Below, one piece after another: positions 52,051 to 63,100 of a stretch of 64,000 nucleotides of DNA. The notes below the pieces were generated by a model. That model worked only from the letters and a program-made list of their open reading frames with translations, was not told the DNA's origin and did no database searches. A program made the translations under genes and the position numbers. The stretch is from Leishmania donovani (Eukaryota; Euglenozoa; Kinetoplastea; Trypanosomatida; Trypanosomatidae). Within the stretch, counting starts at the first letter, position 1, and the number at the start of each line of letters is the position of its first letter. The stretch lies in the NCBI RefSeq assembly GCF_000227135.1, contig NC_018252.1:168635-232634 (forward strand). Direction: 5' to 3'.

Positions 52051-52078
52051 CTGAAAGAGAAACGAACCGAAAAGGGGG
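52051..52078 (-). promoter_or_regulatory. Candidate spliced-leader acceptor of the 95-aa gene
   Basis: Minus sense: a pyrimidine tract (about 52053-52078, ending GTTTCTCTTTC) directly followed by AG at 52051-52052. The leader would be 56 nt, 40 of them the CA repeat. Confidence 0.6.
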
Positions 52079-52879
52079 CAGATGAAGGTGAGGAGCTAAC
52101 AAGGGCAAAACGACAGCGGTACTCGGCTGCTGGTCAGAGAGCTGAGGGAGGGAGGGAGGGAAGGCTGCAGCAAGACCTCTCCAGCGGTGCTGCAAACGTC
52201 TTTCGTCACTCTACTTCGACTCCCTTCGACTGCTTACAGCTAAACAGCGCCCGGCGAGCTTACACCTCCTCTCCCCCGGAAAAGGACTCCAATGCCGGAG
52301 AGGGGGTGCCTTTCATGTCAGAAAAGCGGGCTAAAATCCGCTAGTCTGCCAAGGCCTTGCTACCCTCACGCAGATGCGCACAGACGTCTACCAAGATAAG
52401 AGTGCACACAGTGTCTACGGTTGAGTAAGAGAGATGGCAGGGCAGGTTCATGCAAGCCACTCTGCACAGATGTGTGATTGCACCTTTGTTTCTCTCTTGC
52501 TCAGGAAACGACGCAGCAACGCAGCGGTGATGTAGACCCAACACGACATGCATCAATAATAATAGAAGACAGCGAGCGCATCGGCGGACATGCAACGAGA
52601 AAAACAAAAAGAGGCGAGGAAGAATGGGGTGGAGGACGAGAGAGAACGGCCATCTACACGATGCAAGACGAGCAGAGTCCAGCGGGGGAGGGGAAGACGG
52701 CAATCAGAAGCACAGGCAGCAGAGGGTGCGGTCTTTTTTCTGCTCTGTAGCGTGTTCATTTCTCTGTCATACAACATGTGCTCCACTCCACACTACCCCG
52801 ACCGATCACAGGCCCCATCCGCGCGGTTCGAAGCCGCCGAAGGCACGCATCACAGCACTGCCGTTCCTCTCATTTGAGC

Positions 52880-53330
52880 ACGGCCTCTGCCCCACACCCT
52901 ACCCACCCACCCGCTGGGCAGGGCGGCCTCACGGCCGCCCCCAGTGCGGCCGGTTGCCGCCTGGTGCATCTCCCTCGAGGTGGCTGAGGCTCCCCCACCA
53001 CCACCGGCAGGCAGCGAGGACCGGGTGGGCTGCGCTCGAGCTACGTGGGCACTCTGACCATCATGTGAGTGGCGCAAGCGTGTTTCTTATCGCAGCTCTC
53101 TCCGACGCAGCCCCATCCAGGACCCGACCACCGACATGAGCCGCGATACATCGCTCTGACTTCTCCACGTTGTCGGTGCTTGACCCTGTCAGTACCAGAA
53201 GGGGTCAGGTGTTGGAAGAAATAGGATGGCTGCTTGGCTCCCCTACAGAGTGGGTGTACCGGGCCCTCGGATACCACTCTCTCAGGTGTGCCCCCTCCTC
53301 GTCGTCAGGGGGCGGGGGTGGGGACGCAAA
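52880..53330. mobile_element. Possible degenerate SIDER-like retroposon
   Basis: A GC-rich, non-repetitive block set in microsatellite-rich spacer. It has a perfect hairpin GGGCGGCC-TCAC-GGCCGCCC at 52921-52940 and an inverted pair TGACCC / GGGTCA at about 53181-53207. The composition and position in a 3' UTR resemble Leishmania SIDER elements as I remember them. I cannot define ends, target duplications or a tail. Confidence 0.3.
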
Positions 53331-54306
53331 GTAAAACGAAGAGCAGCAGAGAAGGCCATCGGTTCAAACAAGCGTGCTCTCTGGCGATCGTGCTTGAGCG
53401 CGGCACACGACGGCGAGATGTCAGTGCGATTCGTCCTCTTACCATCTCGCAAAAGAGGGAAGTTGTTTACGTGCACACATCCGTGAGTGTCGCGGGTAGC
53501 CGGACCGGACACTTGGTGCGTGTATGTGTATGTTGGTATGTGTATCGTCATCAAGGCACACGCACAAGCACCCGTACGCCTCGATGTGCGGCCGAGGCAG
53601 GAAGTCGCATACTGTGAAAGCCAGAAAGAAGGGGAAAAGACGTGTCTGTATGGCCCCCTGCGCTCTCTTAGCTTCCGTGTGTAGGCAATGCGGCGCAAGA
53701 AAGGGTGTGCCGTCAGCTTGACAGGATTGAAGCACAGACGTACAGAAAAACGGGCGCCTCAGCGAAGGCAAAGAGTGCCATACGCACCCAGATACGCAGC
53801 AGACAGACTCGTTCGCATGCACAACCGCCGCACAGGCGTCCTCAAAAGGCAAAACCGCACAAGCGAAACAAAACGAGCTGAAAAAAAAAACGAACAAAGA
53901 GGGCGGAGAACGAAGACGAGCGACGACACCCGACAGCAACGAGCCCCACCCCTGCAGCGCCCTTCCGCAGCAGCAAGCAACAAACGCAGTCGTCGTGCAA
54001 CGACGGCGTACACTGTCACATTCACCAGATAAGGCACTCCCGCACGACACAAAAAGAGAGAAGCGGGAGCAAAGGAACCAATAAGAAAAAAAAGAGCACC
54101 GAGCATCAGAGGCGCTTCAGCCACATCGACGCACACGCATACAGGAGCACGCACACACACAGGGCACAGGCACACCGAGACACAAAGGAAAGCCGGAAAA
54201 AAAAAGAAAAAAGAGTTGGAGGTCGTATATGTGTGTTTGTGTGTGGTGAGTGCGTGCGTGTGTGCATGTGAGAAAGTGAGAAACGCCGGCAGATGCGCGC
54301 ACACAC

Positions 54307-54324
54307 ATATATATATATATATAT
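54307..54324. repeat. (AT)9 microsatellite
   Basis: Pure AT run in the probable 3' UTR of epsin, flanked by CA-rich sequence. Confidence 0.9.
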
Positions 54325-54937
54325 GCATATACAAGCGCAGCAGACACGCAAAACGGCTACAGAACACTAGGAAAGATAGCCATACAAAGGTAAAAAAAAA
54401 ACGCTCAGACGTCAGAGTAGATTACGATCACTATTGTAGATTATGACGACGAATAGGTGGGTGGCCTCAATCTGCGCGCACAGCACGCGAACTTCGTCCC
54501 TCTATGCGAGCCTTCCACTTGGTGCGCTATCGTTCCTGACCCTGCTCCTTCCCAACCACCCCATCCACCCCTCCCCCTCGCGCCTTCTGCGCGCCTTTTC
54601 TCCTTTTTTTTTCTCGGCCTTCATGACGCCTTAGAGGCATGCGTGCATAGCACATCACACCGTATCCCATATGGGGTCCATGGTAAGCACCGAAGCGGCT
54701 CGATGGAAGGGGAGGGAGTCCCTTGCATCCAAAACGTACACACGCAGAACACGACCGACAGAGCAGCGTTAGTCGGCAACAACATGCATCAAGAACTCAT
54801 CATCAGCGACACGTACATATATATATATATGGGCTGTTGGGTGGGTGGGGGTGTCTCTGAAATAGTGAAAGTGGAAGTGATAGGGAGGAGGGGGAGGGGG
54901 GCAGAAAGAGGGAGCACACTAGCGATGCTGTGCTCTC

Positions 54938-56596
54938 TCACTTATGTTGCTGCTGGTTGGAGAACCGGTCCAAAGCACCCCACATGTTGCCCAAGTTACC
55001 CCCGCTGTTCGAGGAGTCGAGAGCCCTCGCTGTGTTACTTGCCGGTGGCTGGCCCCATGTATCGGACAGCTGCGCAGGTGGTGCAGATGTCTGGCCCCAA
55101 TGGCCAGGCTGAGGCTGCTGATAAAACTTACCCCAAGAATTCGACGACTGCGGTGGCTGCTGCGGCTGCGGTTGCTGTTGCTGTTGCGGCTGGCCCCACG
55201 GGTCCCGCAGCTGAGGCGGAGGAGCTTGACCCCACGAGCCAGCGCTGCCGTTGTTGTCCACGCGCTGCTGCTGCGAAGGTCCTTGCTGGGGCTGGCCCCA
55301 AGAGTTGCTTGTTGAGACGGTGGCAGATTGTCCCCAAGGGTGGAACTGCTGCTGTTGCAGCGGCGGCACGGGCTGTTGCAGCGGCGGCACGGACTGTTGC
55401 GGCCATTGCTGTGGTGCACCCCAAGCGTCGTTGGCTGTCTGTGGCTGCCCCCATTGGTTCTGAACGCTGGACGGCTGTTGTTGGGGCTGCCCCCACGAGT
55501 TCTGTTGTGGTGCAAGTCCGGAGCGGGAGTCGAGGAAGGAATCGAAGGGGTCCGCCGACGAAGCAGGGGCGGCGACAGCGGGCTGGGAGAACAGGGGAGG
55601 GGCGAAGAGTTCTTCAAGCGCATTCGTCGCGGGCGGGTTGGGCAAGGGGGCCTTTACTGGCGTGCTGGATGGCTTGTCCGAGTTCAGCGTCGGCAGCGAT
55701 ACGCCCTCGCGCCGCGCCCGTTCCTCCTCCTCCTGCTGGAGTCGCATGGCGAGCCTCTCGTCGTCCTCCGCGGTCACTTTCTGGCGCTCAGCCTCGTTCT
55801 GGCGCTGGCGGACCTTGGTTGCGTACATCTCCTCCAGCTGCTCGGCCGAAACGCCGCTGCGGCGCTCCTCGTCACGCTGCAAGCGCAGCGCCATCTCCAT
55901 GTCGCACCTTTCCTGCTCCTCCTTGGTGCGCGGGCGCGACAGAACCGTCGCAGGGGGCGGCGAGGACCGGTAGGAGTCATAGGCCTGGCGGGAGCCCTTG
56001 CCATAGCTTCGGTGCCGGTCACGATCGCGGCTGCCGCCATATCCACCGCTGTAAAAGCCGCCATAGCCGCCAGCTCCGCTGTAGGGGGAGCCGCTGTTCG
56101 GGCCGCCGCCATCGCTAGCGTTGTGGGAGAGTTTCTCCTTGATCTGCGCGGCTACCATGCGCTCCTCGCGCAGCTGCAGGCCATCACTGAGAAGGTCCGC
56201 GACCTTCTTCGCCCGCTCCCGCACTGACACCCCGTGATCGACACCCTTGGGGTTAGTGTAGTAGAAGCTGGTGGAGATGGTGCGGATGAGGGGCACCAAG
56301 GCGCAGATCTCCGGCAGGTAACGGTCGTCGACGTTGCGGGCGAGATGGTCGATGACGAGCAGCGACTTGTAGCACGGGCGCCACGACTTGTCGCGGTTGT
56401 TGAGGCGGCTGCGCAGCTCGTTCAAGATTTCGGGGCCGCCGCGGGGGTAGGCGTTGCATACGGCATCCATCTGCGGCCCTGTCGGCCCCCATTTTTCATC
56501 GTTGGTCGCCTCGTGCACAATCGTGACGTACTCGCTCCTCGTGGCCATCACGCGGCCCCACTCCTTCACAGACCACAGCTGCTGTGTGAAGTTCAT
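54938..56596 (-). CDS. Epsin / EpsinR-type ENTH-domain clathrin adaptor
   Basis: A 552-aa protein. Residues 1-~145 are an ENTH domain (ATNDEKWGPTG, then RSRLNNRDKSWRPCYKSLLV and the RERAKKVADLLSDG helix), which binds phosphoinositides and bends membrane. A Gly/Tyr/Arg linker follows (165-205). Two helices with UIM-like cores (MEMALRLQRDEE near 233-244 and ERLAMRLQQEEEE near 280-292) could bind ubiquitinated cargo. A DPF motif sits at 349-351 and an acidic LEELFAPPLF box at 327-336. The tail (about 365-552) is Gln/Pro-rich with eleven WG motifs, mostly WGQ. It should act in clathrin-mediated traffic at the flagellar pocket. The start is the ATG at 56594-56596, exactly at the ENTH beginning. 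Confidence 0.92.
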   Translation of the reverse strand: MNFTQQLWSVKEWGRVMATRSEYVTIVHEATNDEKWGPTGPQMDAVCNAYPRGGPEILNELRSRLNNRDKSWRPCYKSLLVIDHLARNVDDRYLPEICALVPLIRTISTSFYYTNPKGVDHGVSVRERAKKVADLLSDGLQLREERMVAAQIKEKLSHNASDGGGPNSGSPYSGAGGYGGFYSGGYGGSRDRDRHRSYGKGSRQAYDSYRSSPPPATVLSRPRTKEEQERCDMEMALRLQRDEERRSGVSAEQLEEMYATKVRQRQNEAERQKVTAEDDERLAMRLQQEEEERARREGVSLPTLNSDKPSSTPVKAPLPNPPATNALEELFAPPLFSQPAVAAPASSADPFDSFLDSRSGLAPQQNSWGQPQQQPSSVQNQWGQPQTANDAWGAPQQWPQQSVPPLQQPVPPLQQQQFHPWGQSATVSTSNSWGQPQQGPSQQQRVDNNGSAGSWGQAPPPQLRDPWGQPQQQQQPQPQQPPQSSNSWGKFYQQPQPGHWGQTSAPPAQLSDTWGQPPASNTARALDSSNSGGNLGNMWGALDRFSNQQQHK

Positions 56597-59500
56597 ATCC
56601 TCCCTTTTCGATGGTCAAACGGTGGTAGTGGTCGAGTTCGACTCTCCGGGTGCACGCGCTTAGACGCGAGTCTGGAGGGGGAGGGAGGGAGGGAGAAGGC
56701 AACGGTATACAGATGATGCGCTCTCTCTAGCTGGAACGAGCAGAGAGTTCAACGCGGTGAAAGGAAAGGGCCTGCTGTTCCGAGAGAGTGCAGGAGATGC
56801 AGATACTCTTCCGACGCGCACGCACACTCACAGAAGCAGAGAGATGAAGTAACAGAGAATGCACGAAACCTTGCCGCCACGCTCAGGCTGGGGCACATAG
56901 GAGGAGTTCTACACTTGTGCACGTCGATAATGACCAGAAAACAAGGGGGAGATAAGCTTCTGTTGATGTGCACACGCGTGTGTGTCTATCTGCCCTTGAT
57001 TCCCTCGCCCTCTTTTAGTGGCCTTTAGGGTGCTGGCCTTGCTCTACGTGGGGGAATATCGTTCGCTTGTTGCGCTGCTGTTCCCTGCTGTGTATACGTG
57101 TGTAGCCCTGTGTGGCAAGCAGAGAGGCACACACACAAGTGTGCGCGCTCGGAGTGCGAGTGGGGGAGGGGAGAGCTGACAATGCGTGAAAAACGGGCAG
57201 CAAGACCACTGACGAGCGGACGAAACAGAGAGAGAGAGAGTCTGTGAAACACGGGGTGGGAGAGCGATCCGGCGAGCCTGAGCGGGCACGAGTGAAAAAA
57301 AAAACGCACAGGAAAATGAAAGGGACGCGCAGAGAACCCAAACAACAACGAAGCAAAGGAATGGTCGGCCGACCTGCGCTCGCGCGCGCACACACACACA
57401 CGCAGACAGAGACAGAAGGGGGAGGGGGATGGAAACAAGGGCTCTGGTCGTATGTGGAAGAGAGAGCGAGAGAGGGCTAGAGAGAGCGGCAAAGGTTCGG
57501 CTCTTCGAAAGAAAGAGGTAGACGGAGATGTGCAGAGACGCGCTGCAGAGTGGGGGTGGGGAAAAATGAGGGGGAGAGAAAAGAAGGGGGAGAGCTGGGC
57601 GCAACGTTCACGCAGTTTTGCGTGTGTGTGTAGGGGGAGGGGGGAGGGGGGAGGGAAGGATGCAAAGAGGGGAAGAGGAGAGGGCAAGAAGTGAGAGGCC
57701 ACACGGAGAAGAGAGAAGCGAGGTAAGGTGGCATTGTGGAGGGGGGGACAAGTCGTACAGGCATGTACGAAAGATGGAAATAGAGAAGTGGCAGGGATAG
57801 CAAAGAGGAGGAGAGGGAGTCAAGCACACCATTTTGAATCTCCTCATACCCCTCGTCGTTGTTCTTCCTCGTTCTCGTATCAGCTCCGTCATGTGGATGC
57901 TTCTGTAGCATGGCTGCCATCCAGAAGAGCCACGACTTTACAGCCGCAGCACAAGAGGTACGCCGGTGCGACAAACAACGGAGCTTCAAGTGCTTTCCAC
58001 GCCGTCCTTTTTTGTCATCGTCATCTCCGGCCGGGTTGTCTGCCGGGAGTGAGACCTCACCCTCGTGAGCTCGAAATCGGGACACAGATAGTCACGCACC
58101 GAGAGAATGGAACAGAGAAAACCAAAAGAAGAGAGCAACACAGACACGCAGCACACCACCAATCTCACAACGAGCCCTCGCTTGTCAGCGGCGGGCAAAG
58201 AATGCCCGTATACGGGCCAACCAAAAGAGGGCTCGGCCGATGCAGACTCGAAAACCAGAGACGTGATGGTGGGCCGTGTGAAGAGGCGAACTCAGGTGCA
58301 GGACGTCGTTATACAAAGACGTGAGCATACACTACTCGCTTGTATCTCCTCCTCGTCTCTCTGTCACCGAGCCAGCATTCACAACATCAAGAGAGCAGCG
58401 GTCTCGGCTGCCCGCCGCAGTTTTCCGTCTTCATAGACATCACCCACTGTCGCCGGGCAGAGCAGCGAAGCCGCGAAAAAGAGAGAACAACGAGAGCAAG
58501 ATAGACATCAAAAAGAGACGAAGGGAGATGAGAGAGAGAGATTCGGGGGTTTGGGGGGCAGGCTGGGCGGAAGTCGTGGCACAACTGGTCTAGGAGGAAG
58601 AGCAACAAAAGAGGAAACGGAAATGAGCTGATGGGAGAGAGAAGGAGGCGAGAAGCGTCGTTCCCATGGCTGGAAAGGAATAAGAAGAGAGCCGAAAAAT
58701 ATAGACGCGAAACGACAACAAAGAGCACGACACATCGCAGCCGTTGAAAGCAGAACGACAGCGCAGGAGAACGCCAAGGAAAAGAAACGGCGGTGGTGGT
58801 GGGTTCTTCCAATGCGCACAGAGAGAAGAGCGGCACAGTGTGGAAAGGGTGAGAGGCACACGTGCGCACACGGCGGAGGATGATGCATGGAAAAGGCGGC
58901 ACGGGGGGAGGGCAGTGAGATAGAGAAAAGAAAAAGAGGGCCAAGGAAGGGGGAAAGGGAGGCAACAGCAACACAAAACGAAGCAAGTCCACAGACCCCG
59001 TCCATTGCAACGCCTCACATGTTGGCCGTTCTCCATCTCTCCTTTTCTCTCACATGCAGGAGTACGCATTAGCGCAACAACGGTTTCGTTTCGCATTCTA
59101 TTTACCTGAGCCACAACGAGTCCATTCTGTAACTCCGATTTCCTGCGTCGAGGTGCATCATCATCTTCGCCTCAAGCACCGAAGCGCGCACACGGGGTGC
59201 AATCATCACGCAGCAGCAGTGGAGTAGAACACGCAAGAACGAGCCCACGGCAAGCGAAGAAAGCCAGGCAGCTCTCCGGGGGTGGCCGTGTGAGAACGAC
59301 GTACGCACACACGCGCGCGCACACACATATATATACGCACACACAGCAAAACAAAAGGGGAGACGAAGAAGCCGAGGTGGTTGAGGAGAACAGTGGCATC
59401 CACCCGCCCATCCACATGGAAGCGGAACACAGGAGGAGAGAAGGAAAAGCGGAGGCGAGGGACGAGTAAAGATCCGTGGGTGCGAGGAGGAGGGGAGGGG

Positions 59501-60132
59501 AGGAGAGGGGATTCTGTGTGTTTGTGTGTACCCGCTCACTGAGGCGGCGCTTTGGATGGGAAGAAGAGGAGGGTGTTAAACGGGTCTACCAACGTCGCGT
59601 CAGAAATATGCACATGGTACGCGCCCATAAGTGCCCTTTCTGCATGCGTGTGTGTGTGTGTGTGTGTTCTCGTGTGTGTTTATGTCTCGCTCGCTCGCTC
59701 TCTCTCGCCCTGGGAGAGAAGTGGGCGGAGGGGGTGGTGTTGCTAGTCAGTAGCCACGACGCACGGAGGTTAAGGTGGAGGGGGCGGCGGATTCAACAAG
59801 ACGGAGACAAGAATGAAGATGTAAGAGAAGATCCAACACACCTGGAAGGAACAAAGGAGAAGGGAGAAGCGCGCCGATACGTGTGTGGGGTGTGCCTGCG
59901 AATGGTGCACACATACAGAGAGAGAAAGAGAGGGTGGGGTGCACCAATATGTTACCACCACGGCCACCCTCTCTTCTCCCTCCAAAAGAGGGAAGTCAAG
60001 AGAAGAGAAACGAGCGCCAGTGCGTGCACAAGTGGTAGCATCAGCACAACGTTCACATCGGGTATGCGTCAACAAGTGCTACGCGCCGCACCATTGGCAG
60101 CGAGCACACGCACAAACATACACTCTCTCTCC
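56597..60132. other. Intergenic spacer, 3.5 kb
   Basis: No supported gene. It holds the epsin leader and the 3' region of the alpha-kinase. Strongly purine-rich plus strand at 57220-57480, 57600-57720 and 58480-58960, with (GT)n at 59648-59667. Frames on both strands are low complexity. Confidence 0.6.
56672..56701 (-). promoter_or_regulatory. Candidate spliced-leader acceptor of epsin
   Basis: Minus sense: an almost pure pyrimidine tract (about 56674-56701, with repeated CCCT units) ends in CAG, AG at 56672-56673. This predicts a 75-nt leader. Confidence 0.6.
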
Positions 60133-63100
60133 TCAGTGCAAATGAGGGTGGCCATGGTAGCGGGACTCGGACCTCTTCGGCATCTCCTCCACCGCCGAGA
60201 ACACCGGCCGGCGACTGAAGGACTGGCGACGTGACCTCGGCCTATGTGCCATGGCTACCTCTTCCGTGGATTGAATCGTCGGCGCCACTGCAGCAAACGA
60301 GCTCTGGTGCGAGGCGCATCTTCCGGTAGGGCTGCCGACAGCGCCCGTCACGGGTGGGTGCGGGTAGAAATTGGGCACGCCACCGCCCAGATTGGTCGTT
60401 CCACTGGGCCGCACATGCGGCGTCTGGTGCAACGAACCGACGTTCTCTCCGCTCCTCGGCGCCGTCAAGAGGTGGAATCCTTCCGGGCTAACGCTAGACT
60501 GGGCGCCGGCGTATCCGGGACGCCCCCCCGCGGGGGGGCGCAGCAGCGGCACCGCCACCATCACAGAGCCTTGTGGCGGGGGACTTGCACTGGCGTGGCC
60601 AGCACCAGCCATACCGCTGGGCGCGCCGCCGCTCTGCTCACTCGCGGGAGGGTAACTTTGAAGCGCCGAGAAGGAGCTGCCGCTACCGTACCCGTTTGGC
60701 ACACTACTGCCTTGCGGCGGCACTGACATGAGGCCGCCCGCGACCGTGGAGACGAAGTACTGGCTCTGCGGCCGGATGAGCGCCTGTCGCGGGTAGCGAA
60801 CGTACTTTACGCCGCAGTTCTGCACCGGCCCCACGCGGTGTGGCAAGGCTCCCGGGGTCAGCGCAGAAGGCGCTGCTGCCAGTGGCGACGGAGACGACGG
60901 TCTGCTGCCGGTGTGCAGCGTCTGCCGCGGTGGCGGCGCTGGCGACAACATCAGGTTGGTCTCGCTCGGCTGTCGCGAACCGAGCTGCACGCCGTTGTGC
61001 TCGTGGCCTGGAGTGTTCCCCGAGGAAGCGCGGCGGGCGAGCACGAAGGCCTTCGGGGGGAGTCGCTCCTCCTTCAACCCAGACGCGCAGGGCATCGCTG
61101 TATTCAGACGATCCTTTGCCGCCGGTGTGCCTGGCCCGGCGCTGCTACGGCCACTCCCTGGCGACGCCAGAGGTGTGATAACGGCACCCTTGGCGTTGCG
61201 CTGCAGCGGAGGCAGGCCCACAGCGCGACAAACCTCGTTGCACCTGTGGCTCTCGAGGAAGCGCCGGATGCCCTCTTCGCCGAGGTTGCCGCGGCCATAA
61301 CCCTCCCCGTCTGAGGAGAGAATCTGCGGGTCGGTGTAGTAGTCGTCGACGCCTTGGATGTCCACCACCATCAGCTCATGATTGCTGGCGTGGTACGTGA
61401 AGTGCGAGAAGGCCTGCGGCGTCCACCGCGCCTTTCGCCGCACGTAGCCGCAGTTGTTATTGTACTTCACAAACTTGCCTGTCAGCTGCGGCTCCATGGC
61501 CAGTATCAGCGGTGGGTTGCGCTTCGGTAGGACCAACACAGCCGCAGGGACGAAGCGGACCTCCTTCGGTGGATGCATCATGTTGAAGGCACGTGCCCAG
61601 TGCCCCGCAATGCTGTGCATTGAGACGTCGTCAAAGTACTGGTCGTCCCTCACGGTCGACCTCAAATACCGCTTCGCCACCAAGAGGCAGTTGAGCCGAC
61701 GCATGTCGATCATGTAGTAGGACGCACGCATGTTCCCCTTCGAGAAGGGCTGCGGATTCAGCACCACGCTCGTCTCCACACTGCCCCAGCAGCCCTCGGC
61801 GAGGTTCCACTCGTGGATGATAGCCGGCTCGGCGTAGCTGTGCAGCTGCGGCACGCAAGAGTAGCGGTACTTGAGATCGGAGAAGGCAGCCACAGGGGGC
61901 GGCACAGTGCAGCCTCCCACCAGCTGCAGCACCTCCGGCACCAAGCTACCGCTGCTACTGTAGCTGCTGTAGCTGTACCCGGAGCTGCCGTCGGCGCTCT
62001 CGTCGTCGCTACTGCGGCTACGCAAAGAAGAGCACGACGAGGACGGGCTCCGTCTGGCCTTCCGCGCCGCTGCCATTGCTGCTGATACGGCTGCCGCCGG
62101 TGTTAGAGCTTTTTGCCCTGCGCCACACCCTTCCGCACCACCAGCACCCTTCACCGCCGGCTCGACTGCTGCCGGCTCCCAATCCCTCGTATGAGATCGA
62201 CTGTATGCGGAGCAGTACGACATGGAGGTGACGGGCATGACGGCGGTCCCCTTCGTGACGGCGCCAGTCAGCGCATCGCCCGTGGGCGACTGGTTCAGGC
62301 CTGGCTCCACTGACTGGCTCGTCTTCGCATCGGGTCGCAGAGGCAGACTCGACCCTTGACAATGATCGGCCCCCCGTCCTGGAGCAGACGCAGTCATCAA
62401 CGAAGCCTCGCTCGCATCGGCCGAAGCGACATCGCCATTTGCATTGGCCACGGAGACAAGCATGGCAGCGAGCGAAGTGCCGGCCGCCAGCGAGGGCAGC
62501 CGATACCGCTGCTGCACCTCCTGTTGCTGCTTCAGTTCCAGAATGGCGGCTGTTCCGGATCCCGCCGCGGCTGCGGGAAGGTGTGGGGATGGACTCAGCG
62601 CACCCCCGTCGGGCATCGGAGCGCGCTCGGGAACCACGTCGACGACGGAGCCGCTTTCGTCCATCGGTTGTCTGCGCGGTGGACCTCGGCTCTCGTTGTC
62701 ATCGTAGTTATCCGCGCTGCCGCCACTTGCCTCAAGCGTAGCATCGTGCTCCATACCGAAGCCCTCGGCGTCCGCATTGTGGACCTGCAGCTGCCCTTCC
62801 AGGCCGCTGACGTTGGCTGGGGTGCTGCTGCTTACGTGGAGAAAGCTGTTTGTGCCTCCCTGATGTTGCGGCCTGCCAGCAATGTCGGTGAAAAGGCGAC
62901 GCCGAAACGGCATCGGGGTGCTCGACATCAACTTCGAAGGGTACGCCGTGCTGGGAACGACGGGAGCGCCTCCACCAGAAGCGCTCGTGCACCGCCGTCC
63001 TTGAAACGCCTTCAGCAAGGAACTGCTTCCGTCGGCCAGCGCATTGGTGGACGCGCTGCACGTGCTGGCGAGGACCTGCGGCGAAAGCGTCGCAGCAAGA

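Larger units (their letters stand above)
51995..54937. other. Intergenic spacer, 2.9 kb
   Basis: No supported gene. It holds the leader of the 95-aa gene and the 3' region of epsin. It contains the (TG)20 run, a GC-rich block at about 52.9-53.3 kb unlike the rest of the spacers, (AT)n at 54307-54324 and a second AT run near 54815-54831. Confidence 0.6.

Noticed and set aside
53439..54050. 203-codon minus-strand frame upstream-adjacent to the GC-rich island
   Set aside because: Cys/Phe/Ser-rich composition typical of spacer frames; no domain or good splice context.
54457..56118. 553-codon plus-strand open frame
   Set aside because: Antisense shadow of the epsin gene; GC-rich codons leave the opposite strand open. 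Ala/Arg/Pro-rich with no domain.
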